A stretch of 64,000 nucleotides of DNA from Arion vulgaris (taxonomy: Eukaryota > Mollusca > Gastropoda > Stylommatophora > Arionidae), in contig CM036764.1 of the NCBI GenBank assembly GCA_020796225.1, positions 24,608,233-24,672,232 on the forward strand, read 5' to 3'. Shown piece after piece: positions 12,001 through 24,000 of this stretch (positions are counted from its first letter, which is position 1; each line of letters starts with the position of its first letter). The translations under genes and the position numbers were made by a program. The notes beneath the pieces were generated by a model. The model was not told the origin of the DNA. It worked only from the letters and a program-made list of their open reading frames with translations, and did not search any database.

Positions 12001-15000
12001 GTGTTTGTTTGTGTGTATGTTATACCGAGGCTTCTGATAACATAAGGCCGGCGAGCTCAGGTAAATATTTCTAGGGAATAGGAACACAACCGTTTCGTGA
12101 CCTCGCATTCCAGTATTGTAAGATAAAGAGAAATTCATTTTAGAAACAAGGCTCGAATATATTTTTGTCTACGGCCATACCACGTTGAAAATACCAGTTC
12201 TCGTCCGATCACCGAAGTCAAGCAATATCGGGCGTGGTTAGTACTTAGATGGGTGACCGCTTGGGGACACCACGTGTTGTAGACATAAAAGTAGCCCGCC
12301 TGCCCAACGTGTTCGTAGCGCGTTGGACTACGGGTGCGGGTTCTCCTGCGGGTTCCTCTGTGAGTGCTGGTTCAACTCCGCGGACTGACAGAAAAGCCAC
12401 AGATTCCCAGATTTACGGTGTTCGTGGCACCGAACCGAAGGGTTACGATGTCCATGACACCGAGCCGAAGAGCTTTCAGCTCAAGTGCTTCTGGATCGAG
12501 AAAAAAAAAAAGAAACAACACAGCATGTTAAATCAAGGTTATATTTTGTCACTATTTAAGTTTAACACTCAGGAATATCAGTATTATTAACATTTTTCAT
12601 CAATACATAACCATGGACTCGTAGAGTTGTGTAAAAATGCAGAAAACAGTACAGTGTTCTATCATACACTTTTAAAAACCATCCCCCATTAAACAAAAAT
12701 TATGTTGCCGGGAACCACGGTTAAACAAACATATCAAGAATAGAGTCATCACCATCAAGGTGCGTGTCATTTATAGAACGTTGCTCTCTTTGTAGCGCAT
12801 CTGAAATTCACTCTGTCTCTAGCTAGTTCACCCACTTTGCCGTTGATCATATTCGTGGTTTAGCCACCTTCTTCTTGGTCTGCCTCTGCATCCTGGGACC
12901 CTGCCCTCCAATATTGTTCTCTCCAGGCCATCGTGACGCTTGATGTGGCCAAAGTATCTAATTTTTCTATAAGAATAGAGTATTAGAGGTAAAAACAATT
13001 TATAGAAGAGAGAGCACTCAGACTGAAGTTATTGTGTATTTTGGTTTTGTTTACATTTCTTTTTCAGCTAGAACTTGCGTTCAATCAAACTGAGGGTTTC
13101 ATGAATATCACTATCGTTGGATTTTGGTAAGAACTTTACTAATATATATATATTTAAACTTGATATGTCAGTTGTATAATTTCACATACATAGTAAAACA
13201 TATCGTGATCACTGAATGGTTATACTAGGTGAGTGTTGTCCAACGTTTTTTATATAATGGGGCCGACCCTGTGGTGCCGGGGCCCGCAGTGGAAGCAAAG
13301 AACAGCACCACTGTGACCTACAAAGCATGTTGTAAAAGGCGACTGATGTAGAATCTAGGAAGCTACCCTAGTAAATAAAAAGCATTGCAGAAATTTGATG
13401 TTCTGGCCTACATGTAGGCGCATAACTATCACAACGTACAATCGCTCTTAGGCTCAGATTACATACAAATCGCATAGAGTGGTTAACAAGTGGTCGATAT
13501 GGAGCGTTTGAGGAGAAAGAATAAGACATCTACTTCATGAATAATCTACAATAGAACAGAATGAAAGCAGGTAAATCATGAACGGACAGTGCCACATATG
13601 CTATTCAGCCACGTCCGAGTGCTTACCGGGGCCCAAATTTAGGGTGTAAAGAACAGAACCACTGCCACGCATGTCGTAAGAGGCGACTAAGAAGGTTTGG
13701 CTGAAATCGGATGAATGTTTCCTAAACGTGTAGAAGTCTATGCGTTTAGGGGACTACCAAACCAATGTGCAACGTATACACATTCTTGGCAAAGATCAAA
13801 CATATCACAAAGAGTGATTAAAATTGGTTGTAAAGAACGAACGCAAAGAAGAAGCTATCCAGCAGGTATGTAAATTTACAGCCATTAAACTTTGGTAGCA
13901 AATTGGTCTGGGGCTTAGCGGTAGTAAGCTCGGTCACAACCCAAGAGTACCTGGTTCAAACACGGCGGCGGGTAGTTTGGAAGCAAATTCGTCCGCGTGG
14001 ATTTTTACGAACGGTAAAAATCTACCTCACCGTTCAGAAAGCATGGGCAAACTACTGAATGTATAAGTGGTGCCTAGAAAATCACAGCTCGTTTATTGCG
14101 GTTGATGGCGAGGTCATGTAAAGGATATGCCTCGATTTTCATTTTTCAGTGAATTGGTACAAATTTCTGTTGCCATGTTTTCATCTTCTGAAATGAGGAC
14201 ACTTCTCTCTACTATAGTTCGTTCCAAAATTCACGAACATCTTTTTTTTTTTTTTTTTCCGATCCAGAAGCACTTGAGCTTTCAGCTCTTCGGCTCGGTG
14301 CCATGGACATCGTAACCCTTCGGTTCGGTGCCACGAACACCGTGAATCTGGGGAATCTGTGGCTTTTTCTGCCTGCCCACGGAATTGAACCCGTACACAC
14401 AGAGGGCTAGTCACCCACAGTCCAACGCGCTACGAACACGCTGGGCACGCGGGCACGAACATCTTTAACGACCGATATAAAATCATCCAAATGACAGAAA
14501 TTATCGTTTTTTACATTTTGCTATTGATAACAGTCGCGATCTTCGTAACGTATTTTTGCCCACTAAAACCTTTAGTGCCATAAGATTTTACTTATTTGTT
14601 ATTAGTAAAATAACAGCGATGTTGATTTGGTATACAATTAATACATGTAGAAATTTAACGGTACGATAGTCATGTATTCCTATAATTACGCATTTGTGCG
14701 CTTCATAATGCAATTCAGCGAAAGTTAAAATCGGGAATCTCGTTGAATTTATCAGTTCCCACTGTATCCGAACGATTATCATTGGCGTATGCACACACCA
14801 TTTATTATCATTGATAGAAGTGGAAGGTATCATTTGTTCACTATGTCACATTGCTTATTTTAATATGTAATAGGGATACGCATTTGCAAACATTTGCCGC
14901 CATTTTTTGTATTATTCTAAATTCTAAACTGTGATTATCATTTTGTTGTGCTTATACCAAATTCTATTTTTTTTAAACGTTCTGTGCAGCAACCAAGCTA

Positions 15001-18000
15001 CCTACCAATTAGTTAAATATGAATTCATAAGGTCGTGAGGTATATAAGATTGCCTGCAAAAAATTACTGTTATACGTCCAATAGATTTCGTTCAAATCAA
15101 ACCTTAGTGTGTTCACGTATTTTAGAACAAACTATACACCCCAACCCCACAACTAACACACGATCATTACCACAACCTCTCAGATTTTAAGTGTAATCCA
15201 ATTTTATATATTCTGCTTAATGAAACTGCACAGTACATTTATTTCATATATTATTTTTATACGTCACAAAGGGTTTACAAATTATTTCTTCATACCGATA
15301 TGGATCATCATCATTGCACTTCGGTGAGTAACCATGTGTACTGTGATCTCTTTCTTACACAGAACGATATCAACTACCGGACAGGAGCTGCGGTGCGCGA
15401 ACTCCGAAACACCGGCGATGGTCCGAATCGTAATTTTGAAGATGGTAAAAATATTCTGTAGGAATAATTTTTTTTTTAAAATCTTTCTAATGAATTTTGT
15501 CCGAGCAGCAGTTTTACGTCCTGCCCTTCTCGATTTGTAACTGCCGAATGTTCCTTTACATGTTGAGGCTCAATTTGAATACATGACCTTCGTTTTATCG
15601 CCCGTTTCCGATAGAACTCGGAACTCGATCTCGCCAACACTGAGATCAGAGATCTCTGGAAAGCTATCTCGATGGATTCACGAAAGATCGAACCAAGTAC
15701 GTTTGGAACGAGATACGAGCACCTAACCTCTACGCCAGAGACTACCTGGGCGCTCTACTTTAGGATAACAGATGACACCTGTAGTCATGCCTATCACTTT
15801 TTAATATGTTATAAGACATTGTATTTGGAAACACGTAGGCCTACTGTATTATCAGTCTTGCTTGGTTGTAGCTGGTCATTATGTGATATGGTTTCTAACA
15901 CTTTTTCTTTTAACTACAGGGAAGGAAATGACGGTGTTAATTTCATCGCTTTTTTCAAAAATGTACCACCAAGACAGTTATTAGAAGACCTTGACAGTGA
16001 TGTTTACTTCAAGTTATCTGCTTCTGAAGTGTCATTCGACCAAACTAGTTTGGTCATGTACATGCAAGATGTCTTCAATGGTAAAATTGATTATTCAATT
16101 TTTTGTATTTGCATTTTTTTTGTCCATTTTGATCTGTTTGTGGATCATTCTGATAAATGATGAGGTGGGAAATTGGGATTGGGAAAGGGGGGAGGAGTAA
16201 TGGGAATGTTGAGGTCAGGGAGTAGCTAGAGATAATCGTTAGAAAAGAAAAAATTGAACATAACTATTAACATCGTAGCAACATCATAATGAAAACAATC
16301 ATTAGAAGAAGAGAAGAAATTGAATATGTTTATTAACATAATGAAAACAATCATTAAAAGAAGAGAAGAATTTGAATATATTTATTTAACACATGTAAAC
16401 AAGTCGAAAAATGTAGCAACGAATTGGATTTGGAAGTTATATTTCATGAGGCCCCCATTGAGAATGTTACTATTATGATTCCATAATGGAGGGGTCTATT
16501 AAATTAAATATATTAAATTTATATCCCTCAATAAAAGCATGGCATGCATCTCTGTCTCTTTCTCTCTCTCTCAAGTCTGTGACGCCTTTAGCGCTTAGGA
16601 CAACAACAAATACATGCCATTGTTCTCTGTTCTTGGCTATTCTATGTAACGTGTTCCATTTGTGATTAATTTCTTTCAGTTTCTATTCTACTGTTCTTTT
16701 CCAAGGTTTTTTTGGAGGGGGTCTTCCCCATTTTGTATTACCCTCACGTGTCCTTCTCATTCAGGTAAAAGGACATGCATCAAAACACTTTGTTAGTTTC
16801 AACAGCAGCGATTCCTGTGGAAATTTGTATTTTGTAGAACTAACTTCCCATGCAACTAGTCTTTATTGAGGTTAAAGATATTTTTAGGCAGCGTATTTCT
16901 TTTTTCTCATCAATCTTTGACTATCTATGATATAGATTATGGTTATCTTGAATGATGTTACTATACCAAATGGAAATGTCTTCCAGAAGATGATATCAGG
17001 GGTAAAACCTTTCAAATAGTCTATGAAGCAGCTTTTCTGTCTGTTAACTTTTCTGTTTACCCCCAACGAGCTCCCTATATTGCAAAACACTATTTACCAA
17101 GTTTTACTGCTGTCTTCCCCCTATTTCGATATTCGTCACTATATTGCAGCAGTTTTGGGACAAGATCTTCAGGTATATGAACAACATGGACGTCTTTCTG
17201 AATTTATTTATGTAGTATTTGCAGAACAATATTTTTTAATGTCGTATATTTAATAAAGACAAAAATAACCTGCAAATACTTTGGCCTGAAAAGATCACAC
17301 ATAAGTAGATGCGAAAGAACTAGTTATACATCAGTGGCAACCATAGAAAGAAGATAGAGGAAGTGTGAAGAATACCACTTGCTCTTTGTCAAAAACTGAT
17401 CTCTGAAGGGCAGCAGATGGAAGGAGAAGCAGACAAAAGAAAACCTGGCGAAGGCTAGTGGAAAGGAAAATGAAAGAGTTATGTTATGTTATGTTATGCC
17501 ATCGACGTCATGGCACATTGGGCATTCCCATTCGTGCTCTGTCCTCCGTTGCAGCAGCCATCCCAAAGTCCATTTGCTCACAGTACCCATGAGAAGTTGA
17601 TTACTATATCTTCTCTCTCTACCACGAAGACGACACTGTCTGGCATGTCCAAACTTAACACCTAATTCTCGAACTCGTTCCAGTGTCTGAGACCCGCCCA
17701 TGTCACACAATTGAGAGCGTACCGCATTGATGATATCGGCTCTGTCCATGCTTCTGCCCACTTGAGTCGGGGCACTGTTTGCAAGAGAGTCAGCACGCTC
17801 GTTACCCCGCACTCCAGCATGTCCAGGCGTGTACAGCCAAGTCATTTTCTTGAGATGTGATCTCCGAATGCTGTGTGAAAGAGTGTGGGTTGTCAGGGGA
17901 TACCATTGGTAGAAAGAGTGTGGGTTGTCAGGGGATACCATTGGTAGAAAGACAGCACACCGACAGCAATGGGGATCACTTGTGAATTAATTATGTGTCA

Positions 18001-21000
18001 ACTATGACATGAAGAGGATATAAATATGTAGAACAATTGTTTTCTCTCTTGTGTTACAAGAATTGTTTCGATATAGGGGGGAGACTTCAGTAAAACTATA
18101 TAAACTGGCAAAACACATAATAACAAAGTACTGTAGTTTTACAAAATACAAAACAATACACAGCAACGTTTTGACCAAAAGGCCTTTATCAAGCAAACAA
18201 TACAACAGCAGTGACGATTTCACAGCACACTACATATAGATACTGACAGATATTCAATGGGCATAAAATGAAATTATTCACAGATTTTCATTTTATGCCC
18301 GTTGGAATATCTCTCGGAGTTTGTATGTAGTGTGCTGTGAAATTCGTCACTACTGTTGTATCGTTTGCTTGATAAAGGTCTTTTGGTCGAAACTTTGCTG
18401 TGTATTGTCATTGTTTTTATATTTTGTAAAACTACAGTACTTTGTTGTTACGTGTTTTACAAGGATTGTCGATTTGAAATTGAACTTCATGGAACTAGAA
18501 CTGCTTAATGGAATCAGTGATATTCTTTCTGTTAATCTTGGCTTTTTAGAGAGCCAAGCTCCAAATGCAAAGGCCTATTATTATGAATATACTAACATTT
18601 CACACGCCTAAAGAATGGGATACCTCTACTTATCCTTTTTTGGATAACATATAAACAATATGGATTTCAATATGTGCTTGTCAAAATTAGTTTAATGTCT
18701 GTAATTTCATATGGAAAAAAATACAGAGTATATGAAACATTTGACAATATTATATGTTATGACAAGACTATAGCAGTCATTAAATATTTTTGTTTCCTTT
18801 AGTCCATAATAAAAATCAGTTATCAGTTATATGAGGACTATCATCATAGCACTCGGACATGTCCATAGGTGCTTTGAGCTCTGCCTCAGCAAATCCAGCA
18901 GCGTCCAGCGGCTCAACACGCCTGTTTGATGTTGATAATCAATCTCCTTTATTTAGTATGTCGTTCTTTTGGGCTGCACCAATATTGACACCCATCTCTC
19001 TCAATCTGGTCAGCGAGAGGGATTCACAGCCCTGAAACTCCTCTGTTCTGAAAGACTCTCTAAATGCGTGAAGAATAAAAATTATGATTTATTCAATGCA
19101 AAAACAAAATTTGCATTCAGAAAGTACATCTGCCATTATATTTTTGTTAAACCCTTACTTACGTACTGAAATGTATCTTGTTGTTCATTTCCCTTGTGTT
19201 GCAGCAGTGAAAAACATCTGCACAGGAGAACTAAACAAATGTCCCAAAGACTTTAAATGCGTTCCACTTGAACATTTAGAGCCATGGTGTGAACACATAT
19301 GCTCTATTAATGAAAACCCAACCATGTGTCTGCATGGAGGATACTGTGTTGTGGATACAGAATATAATGCAGTGTGCCGGTCAGTTTATTGTTAAATATA
19401 ATTTGTTGTGATCGTCTTCTTTTTAATTTTTGTTGCGTGCTATTTATTTTTAATGAGATAAACTTGTATGTGCATGTATAACTTAGCTCTCCAATCTGTA
19501 TGGTTTCTTATTTTATGTATGTTTTCATATTCCATTGTACTTGCTATCCTCAAACATTTGACATAAAATTGGTACTTTGTTACTGAACTGATGCCATAGC
19601 ACTCTGGGCAGACCCATAGGTGTTACTGTTATGTCTTCCCTGACAGGTGTTGAAGATTAAGCATACTGTTGGTTTCTATGGCTTGCTGGTTGAACACACT
19701 TCTCACTCTGCCCTTCAGGCATCAAGTTCTACTTGTACAATGGGCAACTCCTAACTCTTTATATCGCTGAATGGTGAGAAATCCGGCTGGGGTTTCTTGG
19801 CTAATGCGCATGGTAGGGTTGTTGCAGAGCGAAGTGGGCATACAGGACAACTATTTCTAGTATGAGGATGGAGGTTGAGGTCGTTACTGCTGCCCTCCAT
19901 TGGATTTCTGGGACTTCATTTACTAGGGCAGTTGTTGTATCCGACTCTCAGTCGATGCTTCACAAGATCCAGAAGGGCAAGTTTCGATGAGTGGATGTCG
20001 TCTATAGAAGTTTCTAACCTCCAGCGGCTACGTGGATATACTGTCCTGGGCATGCGAGTGTTTACGGTAATGAGAGAGCGGACAGACTTGCATCAACAGC
20101 ATCGATTGTTGGGGAGTTGAAGATGGATAAGGGGATATTCTTCAGTCTCTTCGCGACTGTCTGTTGGATGAGGACACTAAAATCGATGTTGAATCGATCA
20201 AGCGATTTACGCAGTTTGGAGTTACCCATTGTTCAAGTCGAACTGGATGCCTGAGAGGCAGAGTGAGAGGTGTGTTTAATCAGCGAGCCACAGGAACCAT
20301 CAGTATGCATACTCTTCGATATCTGTTGGGGGAGACTGAGCACCTATGGGTCTGCCCGGAGTGCAATGACGTCAGTTTAGTAACCAATAACCAATCGCTG
20401 AATGGATTCAACTTTAATTTTAGTGTCCTCATCCAATAGGCAGCCATGAAGAGACGGAAGAACATTATAAGTATGTTCTGATCCTCATTCTGGTGCATCA
20501 TCAATACCTTTCTCAAGTTTGTAGATCTACATCATTCTGTTTTCTCTAACTCAACATGTCCTCATTTCTATTTGTGTCATATTCCATTAATTAAGTCAAA
20601 ACATTTTGTGTACATACACAAAATCACAGAAATATTTACAAGCAACAGTCAGATCCATCATCATGACTAGCTTCTAACTACAACTAGGAAATAACAAAAT
20701 CTAATATTTCAGAAGATACTACTGGAACCTGGCAAAGACTGTTGACATTGGTTCTCGCAGCAGGCTTGATGATGATTTAGCATAACATTGAATGACCTGG
20801 GCACATAATAAGAAAATATACATTCACATAGCTGCATCCAATTTAATTTAATTATTCATTCCATTATACAGATGCACTGAAGATGGTAACTTTATATTTG
20901 GTGGAGAGAAATGTGAGTTAAAGGCAGAGAGACTTGCATTGGACAAGGAATACATCATTGCAATAGCTGCCGGGGTAGGAGGAGGTATTATTCTTATTCT

Positions 21001-24000
21001 TATAATTGCTATCATCATCATTTGTTGGCGGAAGGGATTGAAGAAACGACAACCAAGGGACAATATTCTAGACAATGTTTCAGAGTAAGTGATAACACCA
21101 TTGTCTGTCTCATAGCTTCTGTTTGCTCATTGTGATGCTTTCTCTTTTTTTGTTTGAATACATCATTATTGTCTATTTTTTAAGAAAAAATGGGATGAGT
21201 ACACAGGAATAAAAGTAACTTGTCACTTTATATTGATATAAAAGAATGTAGTTTGAAGGTTTTCACAGCGCAGTAGCATGAAAAATTCTACACTCTGACT
21301 TAAATAACTTCATCAGAAAGTAAAAACAATTTCAAAACTTAATAGACCAGATTCTACAGATGTGATTATGATATATACTTATATCTAACTTCTCTGGTTA
21401 ACATAATGTTAGAAAGCCACTTCAGGGCATGAACATCTGTCCCAGCTGTAATTCTCTACTGACAAAGTGAATATAAAAATTGATCTTGTTGTGATTAAAC
21501 CCATGCTAGAATCCTATATTACAGTTATATTTTGACTAGGAAGCGAGAGTAACATAGTGACAATGAGAGGGATTGAATCACTCCAATGTGGTTTTCTGTT
21601 CCAGATAAATTTGATTCTAGTCTACCCAGTTGAAAAATGGGTGCCCAAACTTTCAAAATTTGTATAAATTTTGTAATTGTTATCAAAGCTACTCTGTAAG
21701 TGCTCTACTGATGACACTCTACCCAACTTAAAAAGACTAAGCATGTATGGAGCACTCTAAATACAGGGACATTGACTCTCATTGGTTTTCCAGTTTCCAT
21801 GATTAATGTTCATCGATATCTTGATATGTACCAATATATATTTTAGCAGTTTCCTGCATTGCAGCTTTCAGCAAACTGTATATAACTTTATATTTCTAAA
21901 TATTTTAACCGAATCTTATGTCTTATTTTTATTACTTTATAGTTTCCAGTTTATTCTAGTAATTCTTAGAAAAAATATTCTTTTGTCTTCCGCCTTTATG
22001 AAATATTCACTGCTCTTTGGTATGGTCTATTCACTTTTCAAGTTGTTCTTTTTTTAAACTTCTTTTTTTTTAGTACATAAGGGCCTTTGTTGTTTTCTAA
22101 AATACAATAGAAATGTTATGTATAGCTTGATATAGACCCATCAACAATCAGGGAGGGGAAAAGAAAAACGTTTAGAACCGAAGAAAGCAAAAACAGAGAG
22201 AAAGTAGAGGGACCCTTAATTCAGTAGTGGTGACATGTGTATTGTTAGCACATTTCTTTCAGGCAGTCATACTTGTCATTCAAAGGTTCAGAAGATGGCA
22301 CACGTCAGCCAGATGCAGGGGAAAGTAGCAGTGCTACAGCTGGTATTGGTAGTTCTATGTTCAGGTAAATTTTATATTTAAAACAAAAACTTGTCCGCTG
22401 ATCCATCAGTGATCTCTTAAAAATCTTTAGTGACATTAACTGTATAGAAGAAGACATATTTGATCATGAAATCTTTAGTAACATTAGATGTATGGAAGAA
22501 GATATTTAACATAAAACAATATAAAAACTTCATAAATTTCAGTTAAATAATATTATGGCAAAAGGGACGACTTACTCAAATCAGGCATGTAAACTTGGGA
22601 TAGATAGAGTTATGACCTTCAGATGGGGAAGTGTCTGCAGTATTCATATGAATAAGAATCAAGGACCATCCAGCGTTGCTTTCCTAGTAGGATTGGTGAG
22701 GCACTGGTACTCACAATGAAATACACCACATATCCAAAAACAGGGCTATCAAGCAATCAAGTCTCTATAAGCTCAAACAAACTTGCTGTCCTGAAAACAC
22801 TATCAGGAAATGGAAATGTTATAGGAAACAGAGCAAACAGAAAACACAAGACATATCTACCAGAGATGATACTGTCAGCTACAGCAAAGAAAACAGCACA
22901 AATTAGGGCAAACAAATCAATACCGTCTACTGGAATATTGGCATGCAACCATTGCATGGTGAGGAACACTGGTAAAATGGTAAGCAGGCTTCACGCAAAA
23001 ATCAGAAGCGCAATACCAGTTGTCATAATTCCCACCTGAATTGACAGTGGACGTTCGCAGAAGAAGGCATGCAACAGATCTGAGCTGTCATCATGATATT
23101 GCTCCAATTATCTAAACCTGATAGGAGAGAAGAGAGCTTAATACTGACAGTACTTTTGTTTGGGTCTGAATGCTGGACAACAGCAGAAAATGAAACGTCT
23201 AGACTCAGAATTCCATACAACTTGCCTGAGAAAAATTATCATAATGTTTGGGCTCTGCAAAATCAGCAACCAAGAATTGCTTAACTTTTCTTCTTCTTCA
23301 GCGATCTCTGGACATGCACTTACACTGTGTACCACAAACTGGGAAGTCGGCTTCATATGTGTCGATTCTTCCCCACCAAATAGCTGACACATTCCGTTTC
23401 TGGGTACATCGTTTTTTTTAGCTTGTTATCTAGACAGTTGCTGATGAGTTCTGTCTTCCTGGGTTTGTCTGAAGTCTTCCTACTCTATGTGATTTCAGCT
23501 TTCTGCCATCGGGCTAACCAACCCGGGTTTTTGTGAAGGGTGTGTGCTCCCTGGACACTAGTTTAATCCCCATATACTTCAGGAAAGTGTCATAGAAGTA
23601 GAAGACAAGGCAAGAATAAAATATCTCATCCTCAAGGGAGAGCAGTACGACTGCTATTTGTCCCATAGCTGGAGAAATTGGTTGGTTGCAGCCAGAGCAT
23701 TTACCACTCGCTGTTGGGTTCTCCCATCTCCCATCCTACTCCTCGCTGTTTGTTCTGGCCTTTCGTCTTTAGTCCGTCCAGTTTGGTTAGATCTGCCAGG
23801 AGTTAGACTCCCAATGACATACAGTCTATGAGAGAGAGAAATTTCGAAGGACTGTTAGGATGGCAAAGCTCTTCTCGAGACAAGCTATTGGCTTATTATA
23901 TTGGATGGAATATATTAACAGAACACCTAGAGCAAACAATGTAAACACCAAAACCTTACTGTGACAAAAAGCCTGGTATTATTAAGTAATTGCAGTGAGA

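Larger units (their letters stand above)
12030..12720. repeat. Family D repeat, copy 1 (carries SINE insertion)
   Basis: Blocks GGCCGGCGAGCTCAGGTAAA, TCAGTATTATTAACA, TCATCAATA and a CCGGGAACCACGG-like end are shared in order with 57770-58180. This copy is split by the 361-bp element at 12150-12510. Class unknown; no TIR or TSD was confirmed. Confidence 0.6.

Noticed and set aside
12167..12284. Functional 5S rRNA gene
   Set aside because: It lies inside a retroposed unit with target duplications, has substitutions, and lacks a T-run terminator directly after the 3' end.
22716..23039. 107-codon open frame on the + strand
   Set aside because: Basic and open, but with no recognisable domain, no splice relation to the mucin-like gene, and an equally open frame on the opposite strand. 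Probably intronic repeat sequence.
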